Below are positions 1 through 5,801 of a stretch of 12,458 nucleotides of DNA, piece after piece. The DNA lies in NCBI GenBank assembly GCA_947176675.1, contig CAMWRN010000046.1, forward strand, positions 1-12,458. The letters are read 5' to 3'. The number at the start of each line of letters is the position of its first letter. The first letter of the stretch is position 1. Source of the stretch: an uncultured Clostridia bacterium. Lineage in GTDB: Bacteria > Bacillota > Clostridia > Oscillospirales > Ruminococcaceae. A model generated the notes under the pieces. It worked only from the letters and a program-made list of their open reading frames with translations. It was not told the origin of the DNA and did no database searches. The position numbers and the translations under genes were made by a program.

Positions 1-166
1 GTTCATGATGGTCTATACCAAAACCACCGAAGCGGTGGACTTCTTTACAGCGTTAAAGTGGTGTGTGCTGCCGTTTATTATTCCCGACGCTGTAAAAGCT
101 GCGCTGGCAATATTCGTAGCGGGGAGGGTCTCCAAGTATGTCAGAACAGAAAAACAGCCTGCCTGA
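1..166 (+). CDS. bioY: BioY family biotin transporter S component, 3' end only
   Basis: An open frame enters from the left edge (codons start at position 2) and stops at TGA 164-166, leaving the last 54 residues. Near its end it reads VLPFIIPDAVKAALAIFVAG, which matches the final membrane helix of BioY (a hydrophobic PF..PD..KA.LA pattern) followed by a short basic tail. BioY is the membrane-embedded substrate-binding subunit of ECF-type biotin uptake systems, working alone or with the shared EcfAA'T module. The 5' part of the gene and any ECF energising genes lie outside the window. The last 29 bases overlap the start of the DUF1284 gene, so the two are probably translationally coupled. The family call rests on this short tail only; another small ECF S component is possible but less likely. 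Confidence 0.72.
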   Translation, partial: FMMVYTKTTEAVDFFTALKWCVLPFIIPDAVKAALAIFVAGRVSKYVRTEKQPA

Positions 167-539
167 AACAGTTCTGCCGCTGCGCCCGCATCACCTGCTC
201 TGCATGAATTTTTTCCGCGAGTACGGCTACAGTGATGATTTCACGGCGAATATGTCCGAGGTGATAGCAGAGCTGAACTCCTCCGACCCAATGGTAAGGC
301 TTTCCGCAGACACGGACATAGTCTGCCGAAAATGCCCTCACAACAAGGAGGGCAGGTGCGATACATATGAAAAGGTGCTTCGGTACGACATTGCAGTACT
401 TGAACTTCTCGGACTTCGTGAAAATTATACCGCCCACTGGTCAGAGCTGAAAAAGGCGGCGCAGGAGAAAATAATTTCCGTCGGAAAACTGGATAAGATA
501 TGCAGTGACTGCGCGTGGTTCTACATATGCGGAAAATAA
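138..539 (+). CDS. DUF1284 domain protein, cysteine-rich (putative metal or Fe-S binding)
   Basis: This 133-residue protein is near the usual size of the family. It opens with the DUF1284 signature LRPHHLLC (residues 15-22, with H18, H19 and C22). Two cysteine groups follow: C63-x2-C66-x7-C74 in the middle and C122-x2-C125-x5-C131 at the extreme C-terminus. The spacing suggests a zinc site or Fe-S cluster, but this is inference; the biochemical role of DUF1284 is not known to me. There is no signal peptide or TM segment, so it is probably cytoplasmic. The ATG at 138 has a purine-rich ribosome site (GGGGAGGG, 121-128) inside the upstream bioY-like gene and overlaps that gene by 29 bases, indicating co-expression. 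A strong hairpin terminator begins four bases after the stop codon. Confidence 0.85.
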   Translation: MSEQKNSLPETVLPLRPHHLLCMNFFREYGYSDDFTANMSEVIAELNSSDPMVRLSADTDIVCRKCPHNKEGRCDTYEKVLRYDIAVLELLGLRENYTAHWSELKKAAQEKIISVGKLDKICSDCAWFYICGK

Positions 540-542
540 ACT

Positions 543-578
543 AAAAAGGTACGCAAACATTACTTTGCGTACCTTTTT
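543..578. terminator. Bidirectional intrinsic terminator between DUF1284 gene and rubrerythrin
   Basis: A perfect 15-bp inverted repeat (543-557 with 564-578) has a 6-base loop, a GTACGC core, and A5/T5 runs at its outer ends. The stem's T-run serves as the U-tract on either strand. It lies between two convergent genes with stops at 539 (plus) and 602 (minus), so it should end both transcripts. Confidence 0.9.
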
Positions 579-601
579 GTATAAATATACTTTGAGTAAA
601 A

Positions 602-1156
602 TTAACCAAAGTATCTCTTGAGCAGACCCTCGAATGCACAACCGTGACGAGCCTCGTCCTTAGCCATCTCGTGAACTGTGTCGTGAACAGCGTCAAGGTT
701 CATCTGCTTAGCCTTTGCAGCCAGCTTCAGCTTGCCCTCGCAGGCGCCGTTTTCAGCCATAACGCGCATTTCAAGATTCTTCTTTGTGGACGGTGTAACA
801 ACGTCGCCCAGAAGCTCTGCGAACTTAGCAGCGTGCTCAGCCTCTTCATAAGCAGCTTTCTCATAGTACATACCTATTTCGGGATAACCCTCTCTGTGGG
901 CAACTCTTGCCATTGCAAGGTACATACCTACTTCTGTACACTCGCCCATAAAGTTCTGGTTGAGACCCTCGATGATCTCATCGTCAGCGCCCTCCTTGCC
1001 AATGCCGATAACGTGCTGACAAGCCCAGTTAAGCTTGTCCGAAGCAGCCTCGTTGAACTTGGAAGCGGGAGCTTTACACTGGGGACATTTAAAATCCGCG
1101 GGGAGACTTTCCGCCTCGTAAACATAACCGCAAACCGAGCAAACAAATTTCTTCAT
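602..1156 (-). CDS. rbr: Reverse rubrerythrin (N-terminal rubredoxin, C-terminal diiron domain)
   Basis: The 184-residue product is a soluble peroxide-reducing protein of anaerobes. The rubredoxin iron site comes first (C6-x2-C9 and C24-x2-C27), followed by a ferritin-like four-helix domain from about residue 47. That domain carries E72/E75, an ExxH pair at E105-H108 and a second ExxH at E168-H171. The domain order is the reverse of classical rubrerythrin; relatives in clostridia act as terminal NAD(P)H-linked H2O2/O2 reductases. I chose the ATG at 1154-1156 because it has a near-perfect AAGGAGGA site (1165-1172) eight bases upstream and begins directly with the rubredoxin fold. The open frame continues 64 codons further upstream, but that stretch spans two strong promoters and is not coding. 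The gene has its own tandem promoters, and a terminator at 543-578 follows it. Confidence 0.93.
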   Translation of the reverse strand: MKKFVCSVCGYVYEAESLPADFKCPQCKAPASKFNEAASDKLNWACQHVIGIGKEGADDEIIEGLNQNFMGECTEVGMYLAMARVAHREGYPEIGMYYEKAAYEEAEHAAKFAELLGDVVTPSTKKNLEMRVMAENGACEGKLKLAAKAKQMNLDAVHDTVHEMAKDEARHGCAFEGLLKRYFG

Positions 1157-1190
1157 GATGATAGTCCTCCTTAAAAATTCTGATGCCTTT

Positions 1191-1218
1191 ATTATAGCAT
1201 CTGTATTGATTTTGTCAA
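1191..1218 (-). promoter_or_regulatory. Proximal sigma-A promoter of rubrerythrin
   Basis: On the minus strand there is a perfect -35 TTGACA (1213-1218), a 16-bp spacer and a perfect -10 TATAAT (1191-1196). This predicts a transcript start near 1184 and a leader of roughly 30 bases before the ATG at 1156. The full match suggests high basal output unless repressed. Confidence 0.85.
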
Positions 1219-1237
1219 GTATTTTCTGAATATTTAA

Positions 1238-1266
1238 AGTATACCACATCAGTATACATTTGTCAA
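1238..1266 (-). promoter_or_regulatory. Distal sigma-A promoter of rubrerythrin
   Basis: A second perfect -35 TTGACA (1261-1266) is followed after exactly 17 bp by TATACT (1238-1243) on the minus strand, about 47 bp upstream of the proximal promoter. It lies only some 30 bp beyond the clpC stop codon. The rubrerythrin gene can therefore be transcribed independently of clpC. Confidence 0.72.
1239..1257. promoter_or_regulatory. Candidate operator: paired GTATAC elements over the distal -10
   Basis: GTATAC occurs at 1239-1244 and again at 1252-1257, separated by 7 bp. Because GTATAC is self-complementary, the pair is both a direct and an inverted repeat with dyad geometry. It covers the -10 of the distal rubrerythrin promoter, where a dimeric repressor would block it. 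It does not match the PerR box (TTATAATnATTATAA) I would expect for an oxidative-stress gene, so the regulator is unknown. Confidence 0.35.
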
Positions 1267-1295
1267 TAGACTTTCCGATTTCTGCAAAAATCGGA

Positions 1296-3674
1296 TTATT
1301 GCATTTGTGAAACTTTAAGGTAAATTTTTCCGTTCTGTGCCATGACAACAGCTTTGTCTCCCTTTTTGACGGTACCGTCCAAAATATTTTTGGACAGGAT
1401 ACTTTCCACCGTGGATGTTATCTTTCTCCGAAGCTTTCTTGCGCCCGTCCTGTCAAGTCCCTCCGAGACAATAGCATCGATCGCTCCGTCGCTGAATTCC
1501 ACGGCTATCTCCATAGCCTCCGCACGTCTGCAAAGCCCTGTCAGCATTTTCCTTGCGATCTGTCCAAGTTCGGCTTTTTCAAGCTTTTTGAACACGATTA
1601 TCTCGTCCAGCCTGCCGATAAGCTCGGGACGAAATCTTTCCCGCAAAGCCTTAAGCACGTCCGACTTTACCGAATCCGAACCGTCCCCCGCGCGGGAGAA
1701 GCCCACCGCGTTTTTGTCCCCAAGCAGCTCCGCCCCAACGTTTGAGGTGAGAATAACTACCGTGCTGCGGAAATTTACCCGTCTGCCCTTGCTGTCGGTA
1801 AGGATACCGTCCTCCATTATCTGGAGCAGGATATTGCCGATGTCGCTGTGAGCCTTTTCTATCTCGTCAAAAAGTATGACGCTGTAGGGCTTTTTCCGAA
1901 CCTTTTCGGTGAGCTGTCCGCCGTCCTCGCAGCCCATGTAGCCGGGAGGCGCGCCTATCAGCTTGCTTACGCTGTGCTTTTCCATATATTCGGACATATC
2001 AAACCGTATCATGGAATTTTCCGTTCCGAAAAGACATTCCGCCAAAGCCTTTGAAAGCTCAGTCTTGCCCGCTCCCGACGGTCCCGTGAACAAAAAGCAG
2101 CCCATAGGACGGGAGGGATCTTTCAGTCCCGCGCGGCTTCTGCGCACAGCGTCCGCCACCGCTTCCACCGCTTCGTCCTGACCGATAACACGCTTTTTAA
2201 GCTCACTTTCAAGCTCCAGCAAACGCTTGCTTTCGTCCGCTGTAAGCCTTGTCACAGGTATACCGGTAGCAAGTGAGACCACCTCCGCAATGCTTTCCTC
2301 CGTCACCTCCACGGGAGAAGCTTCGCTGTCACTGTACCAGCTTGTCTCCACGCGATTGCTGTTTTTGCGATTACTGTTGCGACAATTTAGTCCCGCACAG
2401 TTTTCCGTCTGCTTTTCCAGCATTCTTTTCAGATTTTCCGCAAGCTCGCTCAGAGTCCTCGGCGATTCGGCGGACTTCATCTTCGCACGTGAAGAAGCCT
2501 CGTCAATAAGATCGATAGCTTTGTCGGGAAGAAATCTGTCGGGAAGATACCTAACCGACATTGATACCGCAGCCTTTACCGCGCTGTCCGTGATAGTCAC
2601 GCCGTGGAAATCCTCATAGCAGCTTTTGAGTCCACCGATAATGCTTAACGCTTCCTCTTCGGTGGGTTCTTTTATAAGCACCTGCTGAAAGCGGCGTTCG
2701 AGAGCGCTGTCCTTTTCGATAAATTTTCTGTACTCTTCGAGGGTGGTCGCGCCGATTATCTGCAATTCTCCGCGGGCAAGCTGGGGCTTGAGGATATTCG
2801 CCGCGTCGATGGCTCCCTCGGCGGCTCCCGCACCAACGACAGTGTGAAGCTCGTCTATGAAAAGGATAATCCTGCCGTTTGCGGCGACCTCGTCAAGACA
2901 CTGCTTTATACGCTCCTCAAAATCTCCGCGGTACTTTGCTCCCGCAAGCATGGAGGTAAGGCTCAGGGAAAAAAGCTGTTTCCCGCGTATCGCTTCGGGA
3001 ACTCGTCCCTCCGCAAGCATTACCGCTATACCCTCTGCGATCGCGGTCTTTCCCACGCCTGCTTCTCCCACAAGACAGGGATTGTTTTTCGTCCTGCGGG
3101 AAAGCACCTGAATGACCCGCTCTATCTCCCTTTCGCGGCAGAAAACCGGATCAAACTTTTTCTCGCGGGCGGCTTTTGTCAGATCCTTTCCGTATTTCAT
3201 AAGAGTGGGAGTTTTTGTCATTCCGCCCGAAACATCGTTTGCCGTAGAAGCAGAGCAGGCTTTTGAAAGTCCCGAAAGATTTCCGCCTATCTCCTCGATA
3301 ATGCTTACGGCGGTGCACTGCTCCTCACGAAGCAGCGAAAGCAGAAGATGCTCCGTACCTGCCAGACGCGCGCCGCTTTCCGAAGCGATGATAAACGCAC
3401 GCTCAACAATCCTCTTCACCGACGGGGTAGCCGCGTCCCGCTCCACAATGCAGGGTTCTCCCCTGCCCACAAGAGCGGTTATCCTGCCGAGAATAAGCTC
3501 TTCCTTTATTCCGCACATTCTGAAAATTCCCGAAGCCGTACAGTTCGGCTCGCTGACCAGCGAAAGCAGCAGATGTTCGCTGCCCATATAGATGTGTCCC
3601 AACCGTCCTGCATGAATATACGCCTTGTTGATGACGACGTTCGCTTTTTTCGTAAAGCTTTCCAGATTATACAT
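1296..3674 (-). CDS. clpC: ClpC-type AAA+ unfoldase, ATPase partner of ClpP
   Basis: The 792-residue class I Hsp100 protein unfolds substrates and feeds them to the ClpP protease in the cytoplasm. Visible in order are: a double Clp N-domain (about 1-140); a D1 ATPase with Walker A GEAGVGKT (203-210), Walker B ILFIDE (270-275) and an arginine-finger region ERRFQ (326-330); a linker/middle region (about 400-460); a D2 ATPase with Walker A GPSGAGKT (531-538) and Walker B ILFDE (600-604); and a sensor-2 GARKLRR (744-750). VGF at 657-659 occupies the place of the ClpP-docking loop, so it should couple to ClpP. The middle region is unusual: it lacks a clear long coiled coil and contains a duplicated NSNR motif (433-441). 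No ctsR, mcsA or mcsB adjoins it, and I found no CtsR-type tandem heptamer or CIRCE element upstream. The ribosome site is moderate (AAGGGAAGG, about 13 bases before ATG). It could be a paralogue rather than the only clpC of the genome. Confidence 0.9.
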   Translation of the reverse strand: MYNLESFTKKANVVINKAYIHAGRLGHIYMGSEHLLLSLVSEPNCTASGIFRMCGIKEELILGRITALVGRGEPCIVERDAATPSVKRIVERAFIIASESGARLAGTEHLLLSLLREEQCTAVSIIEEIGGNLSGLSKACSASTANDVSGGMTKTPTLMKYGKDLTKAAREKKFDPVFCREREIERVIQVLSRRTKNNPCLVGEAGVGKTAIAEGIAVMLAEGRVPEAIRGKQLFSLSLTSMLAGAKYRGDFEERIKQCLDEVAANGRIILFIDELHTVVGAGAAEGAIDAANILKPQLARGELQIIGATTLEEYRKFIEKDSALERRFQQVLIKEPTEEEALSIIGGLKSCYEDFHGVTITDSAVKAAVSMSVRYLPDRFLPDKAIDLIDEASSRAKMKSAESPRTLSELAENLKRMLEKQTENCAGLNCRNSNRKNSNRVETSWYSDSEASPVEVTEESIAEVVSLATGIPVTRLTADESKRLLELESELKKRVIGQDEAVEAVADAVRRSRAGLKDPSRPMGCFLFTGPSGAGKTELSKALAECLFGTENSMIRFDMSEYMEKHSVSKLIGAPPGYMGCEDGGQLTEKVRKKPYSVILFDEIEKAHSDIGNILLQIMEDGILTDSKGRRVNFRSTVVILTSNVGAELLGDKNAVGFSRAGDGSDSVKSDVLKALRERFRPELIGRLDEIIVFKKLEKAELGQIARKMLTGLCRRAEAMEIAVEFSDGAIDAIVSEGLDRTGARKLRRKITSTVESILSKNILDGTVKKGDKAVVMAQNGKIYLKVSQMQ

Positions 3675-3732
3675 AAGCTTTATCTGACCTTCCCTTTCCG
3701 AGATTAGAGTTTAGAGATCAATATGCATGAAG

Positions 3733-3777
3733 CAGAGCGGCAGGCAGAAGCCTTCGTCCTGCGTATTCAGCGCTCTG
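3733..3777. other. Nested hairpin in the clpC upstream region
   Basis: The outer arms CAGAGCG (3733-3739) and CGCTCTG (3771-3777) pair perfectly. Directly inside, GCAGG (3740-3744) pairs with CCTGC (3758-3762), leaving an 8-base bulge (3763-3770) and a small apical GAA/TTC stem. It lies about 60 bp upstream of the clpC start and could be a leader structure of clpC, a protein-binding site, or a weak plus-strand terminator (T-rich sequence follows 3777). The rest of 3675-3954 contains no gene or promoter I can support. Confidence 0.4.
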
Positions 3778-3856
3778 TTTCCTATTATTGCACGATACTT
3801 CAAAAATATTTGTCGCAAACTGGAAAAAATTCCGCTTCAATTTCTGTAACCAAAAT

Positions 3857-3870
3857 TATGCCGCGGCATA
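3857..3870. repeat. 14-bp perfect palindrome centred on CCGCGG
   Basis: TATGCCGCGGCATA is fully self-complementary. It lies between the divergently oriented clpC and the small Cys-rich gene, about 85 bp before the latter's start. It could be a dimeric regulator's operator, but no promoter elements are clearly associated with it, and chance cannot be excluded. Confidence 0.3.
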
Positions 3871-3954
3871 GAATGAACTATGAAAAGCCCAACGGAACGG
3901 CAAACAGCCGCTTCGGAGCTTTCAGAATACATTATTTTTAAGGAGCGTATCTTT

Positions 3955-4104
3955 ATGAACTGTGGAATTTTTGGCAATGGCAACAACTGCTGCTGGATCA
4001 TCATCATCCTTCTCGTTCTCTGGTTCTGCTGCTGCAATCACAACAACAGCGACAATGACTGCGGATGCGGCTGCAACAACAATAACAACTGCACAATGTG
4101 CTGA
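3955..4104 (+). CDS. 49-residue Cys/Asn-rich single-TM mini-protein, function unknown
   Basis: The ATG at 3955 has an AAGGAG ribosome site (3940-3945) nine bases upstream, and the frame ends at TGA 4102-4104. The product has three parts. A short polar N-terminus (residues 1-13) contains C3, C12 and C13. A very hydrophobic stretch (14-24, WIIIILLVLWF) is long enough for a short membrane span. A C-terminal tail is made almost only of Cys, Asn, Gly and Asp, with CCC at 25-27, a CGCGC run at 36-40 and NNNNN at 41-45. Eleven of 49 residues are cysteine. I do not recognise the family with certainty; similar tiny Cys-rich membrane proteins occur in clostridia. Spore-coat or membrane crosslinking, metal binding, or a modified-peptide precursor are all speculative. 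It stands alone, followed by tandem hairpins. Confidence 0.78.
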   Translation: MNCGIFGNGNNCCWIIIILLVLWFCCCNHNNSDNDCGCGCNNNNNCTMC

Positions 4105-4172
4105 GTAAACACGGTTGCGAATCGCAGACTGCTCACGTCCGAATAGGAACTTTCTTACGGACTGAAATGGAA

Positions 4173-4220
4173 AAGCCGGTTTTTCGGAAACCGGCTTAAT
4201 TCCGTTTACGGGGAATTTTT
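4173..4220 (+). terminator. Tandem hairpin terminator after the Cys-rich mini-gene
   Basis: Hairpin 1 is a perfect 10-bp stem, 4173-4182 with 4188-4197, with a TTCGG loop and no good T-run after it. Hairpin 2 starts immediately: AATTCC (4198-4203) pairs with GGAATT (4212-4217) and runs into T5 (4216-4220). Together they form a plausible rho-independent terminator for the plus-strand mini-gene ending at 4104. Confidence 0.7.
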
Positions 4221-4225
4221 GCAGC

Positions 4226-4261
4226 AAAAACCGCTTCGGCGCACATTGTACGGCGAAGCGG
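4226..4261 (-). terminator. Intrinsic terminator of the sigma-K transcript
   Basis: On the minus strand an 8-bp stem (CCGCTTCG at 4261-4254, CGAAGCGG at 4238-4231; loop 15 bases) is followed directly by five T residues (complement of 4226-4230). It lies 56 bp downstream of the sigma-K stop codon. Confidence 0.72.
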
Positions 4262-4286
4262 AAGACTACATTTTCTACACCCCCTC

Positions 4287-4311
4287 GGGAATACCGTATA
4301 CTGGTATTCCC
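4287..4311. other. 9-bp perfect hairpin just downstream of sigma-K
   Basis: GGGAATACC (4287-4295) pairs with GGTATTCCC (4303-4311) around a 7-base loop, six bases after the sigma-K stop codon. The minus strand has no T-run after it, but the plus strand continues with a T-rich ATAATTTATTTTT. It may protect the sigma-K mRNA 3' end or act as an extra stop for plus-strand readthrough. Confidence 0.5.
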
Positions 4312-4316
4312 ATAAT

Positions 4317-5078
4317 TTATTTTTCTGAAATTTTCCCGCCCTCCTTTGCGTGACCTGTTTGTGCTGCCGAATTTGCAGGACCGAATATTGAAGTTTTATC
4401 GTATTTCTTTTTAAGTGTCTGCAAAGCTTTTTTCTCTATCCTCGACACATAAGAACGGGATATTCCCAGCTTGTCGGCGACCTCTCTCTGGGTCAGCGGA
4501 GCGCAGCCGTAAAGTCCGTAGCGGTGCTTTATAACGGTAATTTCCCGCTCGTCCAAGCATTCTCCTATAAAGCGGTAAAGCTGCTCGGATTTTATACTCA
4601 GGTCGATCTTATCCAGTATACCGTCGTCCTCGGCGATAATGTCTATCAGCGTGAGCTGGTTGCCCTCCTTGTCGGTGTCGATGGGCTCATCGAAATATAT
4701 ATCCCCCGCCGATTTCTTTAGAGAACGGAAATGCATTAGTATTTCATTTTCAATACATCTGGAAGCATAAGTCGCAAACCGAGTTTTTTTGGAATAATCA
4801 AATGTAGATACTGCCTTAATAAGTCCGATAGTCCCGATGGAAATAAGATCCTCCTGATCCGTTGTGACATTGTAATATTTCTTTATAATATGCGCCACAA
4901 GCCGAAGATTGTGTTCTATCAACTTGTTTTTTGCGCTGCGGTCTCCCTCGTGCATTTTTCTGAAGCACTCCTCTTCCTCAGCGGCGGAAAGAGGCTTCGG
5001 GAATACCCCTCCCGATTCAAGGTGAAGAGCAAAATACAGCAGATTTTCCAATGCAAGATCTATCAGTTCGGTAAACAT
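4317..5078 (-). CDS. sigK: RNA polymerase sporulation sigma factor, sigma-K type
   Basis: The 253-residue sigma-70 family factor directs late mother-cell transcription during sporulation. Region 2 is strongly conserved (KLIEHNLRLVAHI at about 52-64, EDLISIGTIGLIKA near 76-89, RCIENEILMHFR at 107-118), and region 4 carries the helix-turn-helix QREVADKLGISRSYVSRIEK (197-216). The gene is uninterrupted, with no skin-type element. The N-terminus before FPKPLS is about 25 residues and hydrophobic (LENLLYFALH), like the pro-sequence of Bacillus pro-sigma-K, so membrane-linked processing is likely. I chose the ATG at 5076-5078 because GGAGTGGGAG sits just upstream of it; an in-frame ATG at 5091-5093 would add five residues but lacks a ribosome site. 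The C-terminus has an extra polar tail of about 25 residues. It is isolated as a single gene between terminators. Confidence 0.9.
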   Translation of the reverse strand: MFTELIDLALENLLYFALHLESGGVFPKPLSAAEEEECFRKMHEGDRSAKNKLIEHNLRLVAHIIKKYYNVTTDQEDLISIGTIGLIKAVSTFDYSKKTRFATYASRCIENEILMHFRSLKKSAGDIYFDEPIDTDKEGNQLTLIDIIAEDDGILDKIDLSIKSEQLYRFIGECLDEREITVIKHRYGLYGCAPLTQREVADKLGISRSYVSRIEKKALQTLKKKYDKTSIFGPANSAAQTGHAKEGGKISEK

Positions 5079-5113
5079 TTTCTCCCACTCCATACATAAG
5101 CTTTCTTTAATTA

Positions 5114-5143
5114 AACTTATGTTGCTTCGGGAATGTCCTATGC
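5114..5143 (-). promoter_or_regulatory. Tentative sigma-E-like promoter of sigK
   Basis: On the minus strand GCATAGG (5143-5137) and CATAAGTT (5121-5114) are 15 bp apart. The known sigma-E consensus is KMATATT, 14-15 bp, CATACAAT, so the match is 5/7 and 5/8. The only room for a sigK promoter is the 65 bp between the upstream terminator and the ATG, and sigK is sigma-E-dependent in Bacillus, which favours this reading. The match alone is weak. Confidence 0.35.
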
Positions 5144-5191
5144 AAAAAAATAAACGCCGCAGGTCCTGATACTGCCATGACCTGCGGCGTT
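5144..5191 (-). terminator. Strong terminator of the kinase-GH43-HD operon
   Basis: A perfect 13-bp GC-rich stem (5153-5165 with 5179-5191) with a 13-base loop is followed on the minus strand by seven T residues (complement of 5144-5150). It ends the transcript of the HD-domain gene, whose stop codon is at 5221, and insulates sigK. Confidence 0.92.
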
Positions 5192-5220
5192 ATACGTATT
5201 ATTAACAAAGACTATCAGCT

Positions 5221-5793
5221 TTACTTTTTTTCTCCGAGAACGTCCATAACATGCTCATACTTACTCCGGTAAAAGAGCTTACTTTCGTCCGATAGCTTTG
5301 CAAAGCTTCTTTTCAGCTTATCCGTCACAAAACTTTTCCCCGCTTCAAAGTCCATTCTCTTTGTCCTGTACGCAAGAAAAAGCAAGCTCGGAAGATTGTC
5401 AAAGTGAGAAACCGCATCTGCGTCGGCAACACATATTTCTTCTTTTGTACTTGGGTTGCCGTTAACGCTTCCGCGGTGATTCCTTATGCAGTTTTGCACA
5501 AGTCCGATCCTGTCGCTATCGTAACCCAATTGTTTGAGTATCTCCTGCGCGATCTCCGCCCCATGGATATGGTGTTCTTCGTACAAACTGTAATCGGTAA
5601 CAGAAGCTATATCATGAAGCCATGCTGCGATCACAGCGACCTCTTTATCCGCACCGTACTGCTCTGCAAGAAGTTCCGCGTTTTTTGCCACCGCTTCTAT
5701 ATGGTAATAACAGCCTATCCCGAATTTGTTAGACGGCGCTTCGCACCTTTTACGAACTTCCTTTTGCAGATACTCAATAATATCGGTTCGCAT
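5221..5793 (-). CDS. HD-domain phosphohydrolase
   Basis: This 190-residue cytoplasmic protein has the metal-binding pattern of the HD superfamily: H31, the H60-D61 doublet in AAWLHDIAS, additional histidines at 74, 75 and 77, H106 in RNHRGS, and D124/D126 in ADADAVSHF. Members hydrolyse phosphoester bonds of nucleotides or other small phosphorylated substrates, but the substrate cannot be read from the sequence. It is the last gene of the sugar operon, starting only 8 bases after the GH43 stop codon. The GH43 terminal codons (GGGGGATAGAG) supply its ribosome site, so translation is probably coupled. A role in clearing a by-product of sugar phosphorylation is possible but is inference from position only. 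A strong terminator follows. Confidence 0.85.
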   Translation of the reverse strand: MRTDIIEYLQKEVRKRCEAPSNKFGIGCYYHIEAVAKNAELLAEQYGADKEVAVIAAWLHDIASVTDYSLYEEHHIHGAEIAQEILKQLGYDSDRIGLVQNCIRNHRGSVNGNPSTKEEICVADADAVSHFDNLPSLLFLAYRTKRMDFEAGKSFVTDKLKRSFAKLSDESKLFYRSKYEHVMDVLGEKK

Positions 5794-5801
5794 TTTTTTC
5801 T

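Noticed and set aside
644..1174. 176-codon plus-strand open frame opposite rubrerythrin
   Set aside because: It is a codon-bias shadow of the rubrerythrin gene with no ribosome site and no recognisable domain.
1275..1294. Hairpin after clpC as an intrinsic terminator
   Set aside because: A 7-bp stem is present, but the minus strand continues AAAGTC without a T-run, so clpC readthrough into rubrerythrin is likely rather than blocked.
1157..1348. 64-codon N-terminal extension of the rubrerythrin frame
   Set aside because: It overlaps the clpC 3' end and both rubrerythrin promoters, has no family match, and the internal ATG at 1156 has a near-perfect ribosome site and begins the rubredoxin domain.
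3874..3942. 22-codon plus-strand frame ahead of the Cys-rich mini-gene as a leader peptide
   Set aside because: No ribosome site precedes its ATG, and its composition shows no regulatory run of any amino acid.
4317..5093. skin-like element or rearrangement site in sigK
   Set aside because: The coding frame is continuous through regions 2 to 4 with no insertion or recombinase gene nearby.
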